This document shows, piece after piece, positions 16,865 to 25,930 of a stretch of DNA of 64,000 bases (position 1 is its first letter; every line of letters starts with the position of its first letter). The stretch is from Alphaproteobacteria bacterium (GTDB taxonomy: Bacteria > Pseudomonadota > Alphaproteobacteria > Micavibrionales > UBA2020): the NCBI GenBank assembly GCA_025934695.1, contig JAICWS010000001.1, positions 1,021,301 to 1,085,300 of the forward strand, written 5' to 3'. The notes under the pieces are model-generated. The model saw nothing but the letters and a program-made list of their open reading frames with translations. It was not told where the DNA came from and made no database searches. The translations under genes were made by a program, and so were the position numbers.

Positions 16865-17158
16865 ATGATTGATGCAAGACTACGCGCGGGCCCGGCGCCG
16901 CGGCGCGTGACAAAGCCCTCGCTGCAAAAGCTGACGGAAGTCAGCGTTCGCCGCGCGTTCACCGGCGGCGACGATAAAAGCCTGATCTTGGAAGAGCTTT
17001 CCGCCCTCGTCATTTCCTATATCTGGGGCTTTTGCCATCATCCCGGCGAGATGGACCGTTTGCGCGTCCAGCCGCTGTGCCCCCTGGAAGAACTGGCCTG
17101 GAATATCGCTTCCGACGCGCTGCATCACGGCGCGGGCGTGGCAGCGGCCCCCGTATAA
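16865..17158 (+). CDS. Hypothetical protein, 97 aa
   Basis: No family recognised. A basic N-terminus (residues 1-30) is followed by a helical region with Trp, Cys and His (SYIWGFCHHPGEMD) and a C-terminal helix (LAWNIASDALHHG). GGGGTAA precedes ATG 16865. It ends 15 bases before the next TTGACATAA promoter. The intergenic stretch 16642-16864 holds no recognised element. Confidence 0.55.
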   Translation: MIDARLRAGPAPRRVTKPSLQKLTEVSVRRAFTGGDDKSLILEELSALVISYIWGFCHHPGEMDRLRVQPLCPLEELAWNIASDALHHGAGVAAAPV

Positions 17159-17173
17159 GACCCTATTTTATGT

Positions 17174-17408
17174 TTGACATAACTCTGAGGGGCTGCTAAT
17201 CTCATCCCGCAGTTTGCATATTGCGCCGGATGGTTTTGGTTTTTGTTTCACGTTCGGTTTCCCGCAGCAGGCTGGCAAAACAACCTTGGACCCTGACGAT
17301 TCAAGGTTGTTATATGCCGCATCCGCCTTCACATCCTCCGCCCTGTTCGATGCCCCCGCGGCATGCCTGCGCGTCTGGAATTCATTCCTCTAAACCGGAG
17401 AAACAAAG
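17174..17408 (+). promoter_or_regulatory. TTGACATAA promoter and structured leader (copy 5)
   Basis: TTGACA is 17174-17179 and TAATCT 17197-17202, with a 17-base spacer. The leader contains CGGTTTCCCGCAG and GGCAAAACAACC. Hairpin 2 (17279-17311) pairs AACAACCTTG perfectly with CAAGGTTGTT; the arms differ from other copies but still pair. It drives the gene at 17409. Confidence 0.75.
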
Positions 17409-17723
17409 ATGTCCCTGAAAGAAGACGTGCTGAAGCACAAGAACAAGCTGGATGCCCGCATGCGCATGAAGGTCCTGCGCCTGTCCGACGATACTAATCC
17501 TGACAAGCCGCTGTTCTCCGCCCTGCTGCAGTTCAGCGGCGCAGGCCCGCTCGCCGTGCCGGGCGCGGAAATTTCGGGGAGCAGCATCAACATCACGGGC
17601 GCGCACAATATAACCTTGCGCGGACTGTTCAATCTCGTGTCCAATGACCGCGTCAATTACATCGAGGCGAGCACGCCGATGTTCCCCGCCGCCGCGCCGC
17701 CGCCTTCACCGCCCAAGCCCTGA
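17409..17723 (+). CDS. Hypothetical protein, 104 aa
   Basis: No family recognised. A basic helical start (MSLKEDVLKHKNKLDARMR) is followed by a beta-rich region (AEISGSSINITGAHNITLRG) and a short Pro/Ala-rich tail. There is no signal peptide. The AACCGGAGAAACAAAG sequence upstream supplies the ribosome site. It ends 10 bases from a convergent Sel1 gene. Confidence 0.65.
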   Translation: MSLKEDVLKHKNKLDARMRMKVLRLSDDTNPDKPLFSALLQFSGAGPLAVPGAEISGSSINITGAHNITLRGLFNLVSNDRVNYIEASTPMFPAAAPPPSPPKP

Positions 17724-17733
17724 CTTGGCCGGT

Positions 17734-18384
17734 TCACCCCTTCGCCGCGCAGGCTTTCGGGTGCGTCGTTTTCCAGTCCTGCAGCCGCAGCTGCACGCGC
17801 GCCAGCGCAGGGACATTGAGCGTCGGGCAGGTCTTCGTCCAGGTGGCTGCGTCGGGTTGGGCGTCGACAGTGGCGAAGGACCAGAAGCAGGCATCTTCGG
17901 CGCTTTTTGCCACACCGCGGCCTTCGAGATAAAGCTGGACGAGGTCGGGCACGGCATTGCCGCCGCAACGGCCCTGCTCCAGCGCCTGCCGCAGGAATTT
18001 CGCGGCCTCCGCGTCGCTCTGCGCCACGCCGCCGCGGCCGTCGAAATATATTTCTCCCAGTTCCGGCGCGACCATGCCCTGCTCCGCCGCCTTGCGCAGC
18101 CAGATGACCGCGTTGGCATCATCGCCGAGACTGTGATAGCTGTCGCCCGCCATCATCTGCGCCTCGGCATCGCCCTGCTCCGCCGCGCGCAGGAACCATT
18201 TCAGCGCCTTGTCGGGATGAAGAATATTCATGCGGGCGACCGTCATCTCGGCCTGCACATCGCCCCGCTCGGCCCGGATGAGCAGCGGGAAATCGTAGTT
18301 CGCCTGCACGCCCCAGATAATCAGCACGATCCCCAGGCCGAAACCCAGCAGCCGGTAAACAGCGTCTTTCAGTTTAAAATTCAT
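17734..18384 (-). CDS. Membrane-anchored Sel1-repeat protein, 216 aa
   Basis: One hydrophobic segment (about residues 10-28) anchors the protein, followed by four or five Sel1-like repeats (ALKWFLRAAEQGDAEAQMMAGD, NAVIWLRKAAEQGMVAPELGEIYFDG, EAAKFLRQALEQG, DLVQLYLEGRGVAKSAED). Sel1 arrays are protein-interaction scaffolds. It is monocistronic, and no promoter of the TTGACATA type is present. Confidence 0.8.
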   Translation of the reverse strand: MNFKLKDAVYRLLGFGLGIVLIIWGVQANYDFPLLIRAERGDVQAEMTVARMNILHPDKALKWFLRAAEQGDAEAQMMAGDSYHSLGDDANAVIWLRKAAEQGMVAPELGEIYFDGRGGVAQSDAEAAKFLRQALEQGRCGGNAVPDLVQLYLEGRGVAKSAEDACFWSFATVDAQPDAATWTKTCPTLNVPALARVQLRLQDWKTTHPKACAAKG

Positions 18385-18489
18385 GCGGCAAAACCCCGAG
18401 AAATGATGGAATAACCCGTTACGGTAACTGCCGTTATTTTAGGGGCATGGTCGGCGTTTAACAACGGCGTGTTTTTTTTGGCACCGCTG

Positions 18490-20052
18490 TCAATGACGCG
18501 CGCGCGGATGGTCGATCGGACAGTTCTTGCCGGGGAATGAGGCGAGCAGGTCCTGGAGCGCCTGCAGGTCGATAGGCTTGACGAGGTGCTCGTCGAAACC
18601 GGCTTCCTGCGCCATGCGCTTTTGCTCGGGCAGGCTCCAGCCGGTCTGGGCCACGATTTTCGTGCCGCGCAGCGAGGGTTCGCGGCGCAGCATGCGGCAG
18701 ACTTCATAGCCGTCGATTTCGGGCAGGCCGATGTCGAGCAGGACGAGATCGGGCTTCATTTTCACGGCCATGCGCACGGCGTCGCGCCCGTTACGGGCGA
18801 CCTGGACCTCGTTGCCGACGGCTTCCAGCATCATGGCCAGCGTTTCCGCCGAAGCTTCGTTGTCGTCGACGATCAGGATACAGTGATGCGGCTTGTCGTT
18901 GAGGAGCCGGCTGTGCGATTTTTCCGGCATCACCTCGGGCGCGCGGATCAGCGGCAGCTCGACCTCGAAGGTGCTGCCCATATGCAACCCCGGGCTGCGC
19001 GCGGCCACATGCCCGCCGTGCAGTTCGGTCAGGCGCTTGACGAGGTTGAGTCCGATGCCCAGCCCCCCCTGCGCCTGCGTCAGCGACGAGTCTGCCTGCA
19101 CATAAAGATCGAAGATCTTCGGCAGGATGTTCGGCGCGATGCCGATGCCGTTGTCGGCGATACACACTTTCGCGCTGTCGCCTTCCTGCGCGAGCCGGAT
19201 CCAGATCGAGCCCTTGGGCTCGGTATATTTCGTCGCGTTGGCGATGATGTTCATGAAGATCTGCATGAGACGCGTGGGATCGCCGTTGACCCACAGCGGC
19301 TCCTTCGGCAACTGCAGCGTCAGCGCATGGCCGCGTCCGTCGATGAGCGGGCGGACACCTTCGATGGAGCGGCGGATAACCTCGGCCAGTTCCAGCGGCT
19401 CTTTCTTCAGTTCGATCTTGTTCGCGGAAATCCGCGCCGCTTCGGTCAGGTCGTTGATGAGGTTCTTCATCTGCTCGGCCTGGCGCTCGATGATGCCGGC
19501 CGCGCTGAGGCGCGTCTTCTCGTCCGCCAGGCGGATGAGCTGGGCGGCATTGGCGATGGCCCCTAACGGGCTGCGCAGCTCGTGCGCCAGCGCGGCCAGG
19601 AAATCGTTCTTCTTCTTGTCGGATTCCACCAGCGACTGCTGCGCCTTGTGGCGCTGCGCGATTTCCATCTCCAGCAGCTGGCGCTTATACATGACCCGCT
19701 TGCGGTCGAAGTGCATGGTCTCGAACAACAGGCTGAAGATCATGCCCGAGAGGATGAACAGGACGACCTGCACCTGCGCGCTCAAATGATCAAAAAAGCC
19801 CGGGACCTTGAAGGTATAGCCGATGGCGGCCAGCGCGCCGCAGAGCGTGGCGAACATGCCCGGCCCAAACCCTCCGTACCAGGCAGAGAGCCCCGCCGAT
19901 ATATAGAAAAACAGGAACGGCACCTGCGCCTGCAGGATATCCGTGAAGAACAGGCATCGAACCCCGAAAGCGATCCCGCTCGCAATCAGGGCAAAAGTAT
20001 AGCCCTGCCAGCGCTTCCGGGCCCGAATATGTAAGATACGGTCGAGATTCAA
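18490..20052 (-). CDS. Hybrid histidine kinase with four-helix membrane sensor and receiver, 520 aa
   Basis: The order is a KdpD-like (DUF4118) bundle of four membrane helices (residues 18-115), a coiled coil, HisKA with ALAHELRSPLGAI, HATPase_c with NIIANATKY, DNGIGI and GLGIGLNLVKRL, and a C-terminal receiver domain with the phospho-acceptor in LVLLDIGLPEIDG. Such proteins autophosphorylate and pass phosphate to their own receiver; an output protein is not encoded nearby. The start appears to be TTG 20052 with a weak ribosome site. It lies downstream of cyoD on the same strand, 117 bases apart. Confidence 0.9.
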   Translation of the reverse strand: MNLDRILHIRARKRWQGYTFALIASGIAFGVRCLFFTDILQAQVPFLFFYISAGLSAWYGGFGPGMFATLCGALAAIGYTFKVPGFFDHLSAQVQVVLFILSGMIFSLLFETMHFDRKRVMYKRQLLEMEIAQRHKAQQSLVESDKKKNDFLAALAHELRSPLGAIANAAQLIRLADEKTRLSAAGIIERQAEQMKNLINDLTEAARISANKIELKKEPLELAEVIRRSIEGVRPLIDGRGHALTLQLPKEPLWVNGDPTRLMQIFMNIIANATKYTEPKGSIWIRLAQEGDSAKVCIADNGIGIAPNILPKIFDLYVQADSSLTQAQGGLGIGLNLVKRLTELHGGHVAARSPGLHMGSTFEVELPLIRAPEVMPEKSHSRLLNDKPHHCILIVDDNEASAETLAMMLEAVGNEVQVARNGRDAVRMAVKMKPDLVLLDIGLPEIDGYEVCRMLRREPSLRGTKIVAQTGWSLPEQKRMAQEAGFDEHLVKPIDLQALQDLLASFPGKNCPIDHPRARH

Positions 20053-20169
20053 GAATTTCCGTTTACTGTCGCTTCAGCGGTTTCTTTTTCTTCAGAAATA
20101 AGACTTAGGGAGTAACGCCCAAAGCCGCAACCCGTTCCCTTGAAATATATGCTGCAGCGAGACGAAGCT

Positions 20170-20562
20170 TTAGAACTGCATCGCCTTCATCTGTTCCATC
20201 GGCATCATGTTCTCGTTCAGATGCGCCATGATCCAGATCGAGCCCGCGAAGATAAGAAAGACGACCATCAATCCGAAGGCGAGCGCCAATACGTTATTGG
20301 TATTGTCGGGCCCCGTCGTCACATGCAGGAAAAACACCAGGTGAACCCCCATCTGGGCGATGGCGAGGACGACAAGCGCGACGGGCACATCGGGCCCCCA
20401 GATCGGATGCGCAAGCGCAGTCCAGAAAGAAGCAATGGTCAGGAGCGTAGCAAAGCCTAAGCCGACCAGGTAGCTGATGACCCAGCCGCCGGCGCCTTCC
20501 GACGCCGGCTCGTCGCCGGGCGCGCGGTCCGCTTCGCCATTCGCAGACATCTCGACTGTCAT
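20170..20562 (-). CDS. cyoD: Cytochrome bo3 ubiquinol oxidase subunit IV
   Basis: The protein is 130 residues with three membrane helices, in the CyoD/COX4 pattern (WVISYLVGLGFATLLTIASF, then LVVLAIAQMGVHLVFFLHV). The subunit stabilises the CuB site during assembly. It is the last gene of cyoABCD and overlaps cyoC by 4 bases. No cyoE (haem O synthase) follows; a hybrid kinase does. Confidence 0.93.
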   Translation of the reverse strand: MTVEMSANGEADRAPGDEPASEGAGGWVISYLVGLGFATLLTIASFWTALAHPIWGPDVPVALVVLAIAQMGVHLVFFLHVTTGPDNTNNVLALAFGLMVVFLIFAGSIWIMAHLNENMMPMEQMKAMQF

Positions 20563-21248
20563 TGTATCGCCCCCATCAGGTAAACCATGGTGAAAATACC
20601 GACCCAGACGATGTCCAGCGCGTGCCAGAACAGGTTGAAGCAGATGAGGCGGTGGATGATCTCATGCCGGAAACCCTTGACCTGCACCTGGGCCAGCATG
20701 GTGCCCAGCCACAGCAGTCCCACCGAGACGTGAAGCCCGTGCACGCCGACCAGCGTGAAAAATCCGGTCAGGAACCCGCTGCGCTGCGGCACCGCGCCCT
20801 GCCGGGCGAGGCCGATGAATTCATCGAGCTCGAGCAGGACGAAGGCGAAGCCCAGCAGGCCGGTAATGACCAGGAACACTTGCGTCCACAATTTATTGCG
20901 CACGTTGGTCGCGGCGAACGACATGCCGCAGGTGAAGCTGGAGGCCAACAGGCAGGCGGTTTCCCATCCGACGCGGTGCAGGTCGACGATCTGCTTGATC
21001 GCGGGGCCGCCCGCGGTCGCATCCTGCAGTACCGCGTAGGTCGCGAAGAAGCAGGAGAACATGACGATGTCGCTCAGCAGGAAAATCCAGAAGCCGTAGC
21101 CGACGATGATGCGCTTCGAGGCCGGGCCGGTCTCGCCATGGCCTGCGCCTTTCACCGGCCCGTGGCCGTGATGGTGGCCGACCTTGTTCGGATCATCGCG
21201 CCGGACGCGGATGGCCTCGATGGTCGCTGGAAACAGCGCGTCGGTCAT
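20559..21248 (-). CDS. cyoC: Cytochrome bo3 ubiquinol oxidase subunit III
   Basis: The protein is 229 residues with five predicted membrane helices, the typical CyoC arrangement. Recognisable stretches are [40 protein letters not shown] and [21 protein letters not shown] His/Gly-rich cytoplasmic N-terminus ([13 protein letters not shown]) precedes the first helix. It overlaps cyoB and cyoD by 4 bases on each side. Confidence 0.95.
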   Translation of the reverse strand: MTDALFPATIEAIRVRRDDPNKVGHHHGHGPVKGAGHGETGPASKRIIVGYGFWIFLLSDIVMFSCFFATYAVLQDATAGGPAIKQIVDLHRVGWETACLLASSFTCGMSFAATNVRNKLWTQVFLVITGLLGFAFVLLELDEFIGLARQGAVPQRSGFLTGFFTLVGVHGLHVSVGLLWLGTMLAQVQVKGFRHEIIHRLICFNLFWHALDIVWVGIFTMVYLMGAIQ

Positions 21249-23260
21249 GGCCTGGCTTCCCCTTTATGTCCCAGCTGCCGGAGGAACGCTTCCTCCACCG
21301 CCCGGCGCGTGCGTTCGATCTTCGCGACGGTGTCGGCCGGGATTTCGTATTCATGCACGTCGCGCCAGGCAAGCACGACGAAACCCGCGAAGGCGCCGAC
21401 AAACCCTAAGCCCGCCATCCACCAGATGTGCCAGATCAGCGCAAAGCCGATGATGCTGGCGAAGAAGCCGGTGAAGATGCCAACCGGGCTGTTGATGGGC
21501 ATTTCGATCGGCGCATATTTGGGTTCGGGCCCCAGCTTCTGGCTTTCGATGGCCTTCTGCTTGATACCCCAATAGGCCTCCTCGCCTTCGACATTGGGCG
21601 TCACGGCGAAATTATAAAGCGGCGCCGGCGACGGCGTGGCCCATTCCAGCGAGCGCCCGTCCCACGGATCGCCCGTCACGTCGCGCAGCTTGTCGCGCTG
21701 CGCGATGCTGACGAGCAGCTGCGTCACCTGGCATAGCGCGCTGAGGATGAGGATCCCCGTGCCCACGGCGGCGATCTCCATATAGGGTTTCCACAATTCG
21801 AAGTCGATGTGCTGCAGGCGGCGCGTCATCCCCAGCATGCCCACGATGTAAAGCGGCGTGAAAGTCACCCAGAAGCCGATGAAGGCGAACCAGAAGGCGG
21901 CCTTGCCCCAGCCGGGATGCAGCCGGAAGCCGAAGGCCTTGGGGAACCAGTATTCGAGCCCGGCGAAGAGCGCGAAGACAACGCCGCCCACGATCACATT
22001 GTGAAAATGCGCGACGAGGAACATTGAATTATGCGTCAGGAAGTCGGCCGGCGGCACCGCGAGCAGCACGCCGGTCATGCCGCCGATCACGAAGGTGAAG
22101 ATAAAGCCCATCGACCAGAGCATGGGCGTCTCGAACCGCACGCGCCCGCCGTACATTGTGAAGATCCAGTTGTAGATCTTCACGCCCGTTCCCACCGCGA
22201 TGATGCTGGTCGAGATGCCGAAGGCCGTGTTCACGGCCGCGCCCGCGCCCATGGTGAAGAAATGATGCAGCCAGGTCATCATCGACACGATGCAGATGAA
22301 CAGCGTCGCCGCGACCATCGAACGGTAACCGAACAAGGGCTTGCCCGAGAAAGTGGCGAAAACTTCCGAAAAGATGCCGAAGGCCGGCAGGACGAGGATA
22401 TAGACTTCCGGGTGCCCCCAGGCCCAGATGAGGTTCATGAACATCATCGGGTTGCCACCCGCATCACCCGTGAAAAAATGGAAGCCGAAATAGCGGTCGA
22501 GCGTCAGCATCGCGAGCGTCGCGCTCAGGATCGGGAACACGGCCACGATGATCAGGCTCGAGGCCAGCACCGTCCAGCAGAACATGGGCATGCGCAGGTA
22601 GCTCATGCCCGGGCAGCGCATCTTGAGCACCGTGGTCACGAAGTTGATCCCCGTCATCAGCGAGCCGATGCCGGATATCTGCACGGCCCACAGGTAATAA
22701 TCGACGCCGACGCCGGGCGAATAGGTCGTCTCGCTCAGCGGCGGATAAGGCAGCCAGCCCGTGCGCGCGAATTCGCCCACGAATAGCGAGATGTTGACGA
22801 GCAGGGCGCCTGCCGCCGTCAGCCAGAAACTGATGGAATTCATCGTCGGAAAGGCGACATCGCGCACGCCGAGCTGCAGCGGCGTCACGAAATTCATGAA
22901 GCCGATGACAAGCGGCATGGCGGCGAAGAAGATCATGATCGTGCCGTGCGCGCTGAAGATCTGGTCGTAATGCTCGGGCGGCAGATAGCCGGGACCCTTG
23001 ATCGCGACGGCCTGCTGCGCGCGCATCATGATGGCGTCGGCGAAGCCGCGGATTAGCATGAGGACGCCCAGCAATATGTACATGATGCCGATGCGCTTGT
23101 GATCGACGGTCGTGATCCATTCGCGCCAGATATAGGGCCACCAGCCTTTCGCGACGACGGTGACGAGCACGCCCAGCGCGAGAGCGATAATGATGATCGA
23201 GGTGATCAGCGGGATCGGCTGGTCGAAGGGGATCGCGGACCAATTGAGCTTGCCAAACAT
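21245..23260 (-). CDS. cyoB: Cytochrome bo3 ubiquinol oxidase subunit I
   Basis: The protein is 671 residues with about 15 membrane helices. The haem-copper signature is present: the CuB and cross-linked Tyr motif [15 protein letters not shown], the HH pair in [11 protein letters not shown], and the haem-ligand helix [12 protein letters not shown]. It reduces O2 to water at the haem o3-CuB centre using electrons from ubiquinol and pumps protons. GGGAGGCCGTAAC precedes ATG 23260. One base separates it from cyoA, and it overlaps cyoC by 4 bases. Confidence 0.97.
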   Translation of the reverse strand: MFGKLNWSAIPFDQPIPLITSIIIIALALGVLVTVVAKGWWPYIWREWITTVDHKRIGIMYILLGVLMLIRGFADAIMMRAQQAVAIKGPGYLPPEHYDQIFSAHGTIMIFFAAMPLVIGFMNFVTPLQLGVRDVAFPTMNSISFWLTAAGALLVNISLFVGEFARTGWLPYPPLSETTYSPGVGVDYYLWAVQISGIGSLMTGINFVTTVLKMRCPGMSYLRMPMFCWTVLASSLIIVAVFPILSATLAMLTLDRYFGFHFFTGDAGGNPMMFMNLIWAWGHPEVYILVLPAFGIFSEVFATFSGKPLFGYRSMVAATLFICIVSMMTWLHHFFTMGAGAAVNTAFGISTSIIAVGTGVKIYNWIFTMYGGRVRFETPMLWSMGFIFTFVIGGMTGVLLAVPPADFLTHNSMFLVAHFHNVIVGGVVFALFAGLEYWFPKAFGFRLHPGWGKAAFWFAFIGFWVTFTPLYIVGMLGMTRRLQHIDFELWKPYMEIAAVGTGILILSALCQVTQLLVSIAQRDKLRDVTGDPWDGRSLEWATPSPAPLYNFAVTPNVEGEEAYWGIKQKAIESQKLGPEPKYAPIEMPINSPVGIFTGFFASIIGFALIWHIWWMAGLGFVGAFAGFVVLAWRDVHEYEIPADTVAKIERTRRAVEEAFLRQLGHKGEARP

Positions 23261-23261
23261 G

Positions 23262-24194
23262 TTACGGCCTCCCTGCGCCGGTGTCTTCGCGGCCCGCGTG
23301 GGCCCCTTCCGGCAAAGGCCCGGGCGCGGGGCCGGTTTTTCCCATCGCGATGTCGTGGAACAGCGTCGCGTCGATGGCCTTGTAGCCGTAAGGCTTCACG
23401 CCGCGGCTCTGCTCCGCGAGCTCGCCGTAACTGTCATGGTTCAGCGCGCCCGCGCTGGCGCGGATCTTGCCGACCCAGGCCTCGAAATCCTTGTCAGCCA
23501 CGGCCGCGACCTGGAAGTTCATGTCGGAAAAACCGTCGCCGCTGAAGTGCGCGGATTCGCCCAGGAAAGTGCCCGGCTTGTCCGCCTGCAGGTACAGTTG
23601 CGATGTCATGCCCGGCATGGCGTAGATCATCGAGCCCAGTTGCGGGATGAAAAAGGCGTTGAACACGCTGGCCGAGGTGATGGAGAAATGCACCGGCCGT
23701 CCCGAGGGAATGGTCAGCTCGTTCACCGCCGCGATATTCTGCTTCGGATAGATGAAGAGCCATTTCCAGTCGAGCGCCACGACCTGCACCTCGAGCGCCG
23801 GTTCTTTCGAGGGGAGCGGCTTGAATGGGTCGAGCCGGACGCAGCCGATCCAGATGACGCCGCCCAGGAACATGATGGTCAGGATCGGGATCGACCAGAC
23901 CACGGCCTCGATGCGGCCCGAGTAAGCCCATTGCGGACGATAGGTCGCGGAGGTGTTCGACGCGCGGTAGCGCCAAGCCATCCAGAAGGCCAGCAATATG
24001 GTGGGCACCACGATGACCAGCATGATCGCGACCGCATTCATCAGGATGGTGGCATCGCCCTCGCCCACCGGGCCTTTCGGGTCGAGCACACCGGTCTCGC
24101 ATCCGCCCAGCGCCAGCGTAAGAATGGCGGCGGAAACGGTGATGAAATATGTGCTGACAGAGCGCCGGCACGGCGCGCGCGAGCGGATGGTCAT
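23262..24194 (-). CDS. cyoA: Cytochrome bo3 ubiquinol oxidase subunit II (lipoprotein)
   Basis: The protein is 310 residues with a lipoprotein signal ending LALGGC (Cys32), two membrane helices (about 45-68 and 87-110) and a periplasmic cupredoxin-fold domain ([34 protein letters not shown]). The CuA ligands of cytochrome c oxidases are absent, consistent with a quinol oxidase. It is the first gene of cyoABCD. An FNR/FixK-like palindrome lies 87 bases upstream of the start, so oxygen-responsive control is likely. Confidence 0.95.
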   Translation of the reverse strand: MTIRSRAPCRRSVSTYFITVSAAILTLALGGCETGVLDPKGPVGEGDATILMNAVAIMLVIVVPTILLAFWMAWRYRASNTSATYRPQWAYSGRIEAVVWSIPILTIMFLGGVIWIGCVRLDPFKPLPSKEPALEVQVVALDWKWLFIYPKQNIAAVNELTIPSGRPVHFSITSASVFNAFFIPQLGSMIYAMPGMTSQLYLQADKPGTFLGESAHFSGDGFSDMNFQVAAVADKDFEAWVGKIRASAGALNHDSYGELAEQSRGVKPYGYKAIDATLFHDIAMGKTGPAPGPLPEGAHAGREDTGAGRP

Positions 24195-24280
24195 GGATGG
24201 CCTCTCGAGTTGGCCGGGAGTATCTACCCTTTTTTTCCGGCTGCCAATCCTGACTCTTGCGGAAAAAAAGCGCAGCCACC

Positions 24281-24294
24281 TTGATTAAAATCAA
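24281..24294. promoter_or_regulatory. FNR/FixK-type box upstream of cyoA
   Basis: TTGAT-TAAA-ATCAA is a perfect match to the FNR/Anr/FixK consensus TTGAT-N4-ATCAA. It lies 87 bases upstream of the cyoA start and 36 bases from the end of the neighbouring ankyrin gene. Confidence 0.65.
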
Positions 24295-24329
24295 GAATTA
24301 CGCTGGACAAGCGCCTGCATTCGGGGATT

Positions 24330-24986
24330 TTACGAAAAATTGCGGCGGAAGCGCAGGGCGCGGAATACCTGCGTATCCTTCTGAAGGATGGTGCTGTCTT
24401 GGGCCTGCCTGTCCGCGTCGTTGAGGCGCGCGGCGCGCGTCGCCGCTTCGCGGGCCGCGATGACTGACTCGATCCGCTCCGCGATACAGTGGGCATCCCT
24501 CGCGCGCGCGAGCTCCGCCGCCGTTTCGCCTTTGAGGGTGCGCAGGGCCGGGTTCGCGCCCCGCTCGAGCAGCAGGTCCACGACATCTTCGCATCCCCGG
24601 CTCGCCGCCGTCATCAGCGCGGTCCAGCCGTCATTGTCCGCGGCATCGATGTCGGCGCCGTGGTCGAGCAGCAATTCCACCGCGCCATAGGTCGGCGTCA
24701 CGAACTGCAGCGCGGTCCAGCCCTGCTCGTTGCGCCAATTCACGTCGGCGCCCAGGCCGATCAATTTTTTGCATATGCCGAAAGAGCCGCGCACCCCCGC
24801 CCACATCAGCGCGGAATAGCCGTCGCGCGGACCCGGCAGGTCGAGCGCCGCGCGTCCGAATTTTTCAGCATAGGCCAGCACCTCTCCTTCCTCGTCGTGG
24901 GCGGCCGCGTCGACGAACTTCTGGATCTCCTTGCGCGACGGTTTCGTCTTCGCAAAAAATTTTTTATTGAACAGTTTTTTCAGCAT
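24330..24986 (-). CDS. Ankyrin-repeat protein, 218 aa
   Basis: A basic N-terminus (MLKKLFNKKFFAKTKPSRKE) precedes about four ankyrin repeats (GYSALMWAGVRGS, GWTALQFVTPTYG, GWTALMTAASRGCEDVVDLL, GETAAELARARD). The C-terminal block DSTILQKDTQVFRALRFRR is nearly the same as in the ankyrin gene at 25931 and related to that at 32220. ATG 24986 is supported by the MLKKLF/MFSLKKLF/MLSLKKIF similarity of these paralogues. It is the last gene of a three-gene unit from the promoter at 25875-25904. Confidence 0.85.
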   Translation of the reverse strand: MLKKLFNKKFFAKTKPSRKEIQKFVDAAAHDEEGEVLAYAEKFGRAALDLPGPRDGYSALMWAGVRGSFGICKKLIGLGADVNWRNEQGWTALQFVTPTYGAVELLLDHGADIDAADNDGWTALMTAASRGCEDVVDLLLERGANPALRTLKGETAAELARARDAHCIAERIESVIAAREAATRAARLNDADRQAQDSTILQKDTQVFRALRFRRNFS

Positions 24987-25003
24987 GGCGCTTGTTCTTT
25001 CGG

Positions 25004-25522
25004 TCAGGGGACGATTGTCTTGCGGATCAGCGTTTCGAGCGGGGTTTGCGTCCGCCGTGACATGCCTTCGAAATGTTTGAGGAAAGCCTTGCCGTGCGCC
25101 GTCCCCTGCTCCACTTCCGCCAGCAGCTCCGCGCGGCTCATTTTCCGGCCGAACAGTTTCGCGTCGTCCTGCGGCTTGGCGGCGGCCCATTTGCGCAGTT
25201 GCGAGAGGGCCAGCGCCTTCTTGTAAGGGTCGAAGGAATAAACCGCGGCCTGCGCCATTTCGCCGGTGTAGAGAAGGTAGCGGCGCATAACCCGCAGGGA
25301 TTTCGGGTCGAACCCTTCCGGCGCCGCGGCCTTGTCGAAGGCGAGAATGTCCAGCTTGTTCCGCTCCGCGGCCTTTTTGAATTGCGCGTAAAGGCCGAGA
25401 TCGAAGTCGCGCTGCCCCGGCGTTCTCAGCGTTACGCCCCAGCGCCCGCAGAGGAACGGCCCGGCGCGGGTCTGGTCGATGTATTTCACGGCGAGCCAGG
25501 CTTTTTTCAATGCATCCATCAT
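25004..25522 (-). CDS. Hypothetical protein, 172 aa
   Basis: No family recognised. The protein is basic and mostly helical, with a start MMDALKKAWLAVKYIDQTRA and a middle rich in Lys/Arg/Leu (SLRVMRRYLLYTGEMAQAAV). There is no signal or membrane helix. It sits between a 58-residue gene (14 bases upstream) and an ankyrin gene (17 bases downstream), so the three are one operon. A start three bases later (25519) is equally possible. Confidence 0.7.
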   Translation of the reverse strand: MMDALKKAWLAVKYIDQTRAGPFLCGRWGVTLRTPGQRDFDLGLYAQFKKAAERNKLDILAFDKAAAPEGFDPKSLRVMRRYLLYTGEMAQAAVYSFDPYKKALALSQLRKWAAAKPQDDAKLFGRKMSRAELLAEVEQGTAHGKAFLKHFEGMSRRTQTPLETLIRKTIVP

Positions 25523-25536
25523 GGTCTGTCGATCCC

Positions 25537-25713
25537 TTATAGCGCTCCAGGGCCCCTTCGTTTCTCGGCTTCGATGCGCGCGGTCTCCGCCTTGTTCTCG
25601 GGCCGGCCGGGGCCGGCCGAACAGACAGAATGATGGGGAAAGGCGTGGCCGAGGCCTTTTGCTTTCAGGCCTTCGATCCGCGCGGTCCTGGCTTTATCTT
25701 CAAATCCAGACAT
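25537..25713 (-). CDS. Small protein with an internally repeated motif, 58 aa
   Basis: Two similar segments, EDKARTARIEGLKAKG and ENKAETARIEAEKRRG, flank a GHAFPHHSVCSAGPG linker. The gene starts at ATG 25713 after GACGGAGGATATGC, a strong ribosome site. It is the first gene after the long leader of copy 6, upstream of the 172-residue and ankyrin genes. Function unknown. Confidence 0.65.
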   Translation of the reverse strand: MSGFEDKARTARIEGLKAKGLGHAFPHHSVCSAGPGRPENKAETARIEAEKRRGPGAL

Positions 25714-25904
25714 GCATATCCTCCGTCTTAAAAAAAACGCTGTCATGCTGTCTTCGGAATTTTGGGAACAGCCATGACGGTGAAGCGTCGCGGCCATTTT
25801 TGCAGGTTGCACGTTTAACCGGCTGTCGCGAAAGGCGAAATCGACAAGGCCGTGGTCATGCATTGCGTGGAAGAACTATAGCAGCTTTGCTATTATTATG
25901 TCAA
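25714..25904 (-). promoter_or_regulatory. TTGACATAA promoter and structured leader (copy 6)
   Basis: On the minus strand TTGACA is 25904-25899 and TATAGT 25880-25875, with an 18-base spacer. The leader carries CACGCAATGCATGACCACGGC, TCGATTTCGCC and TTTCGCGACAGCCGGTT, as in copies 1, 10 and 13. Hairpin 2 (25767-25798) pairs AATGGCC with GGCTGTT and has an inner CGTC/GACG stem. Confidence 0.75.
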
Positions 25905-25930
25905 TAGAATTCGCGCAGGGCCTTGGGAAT

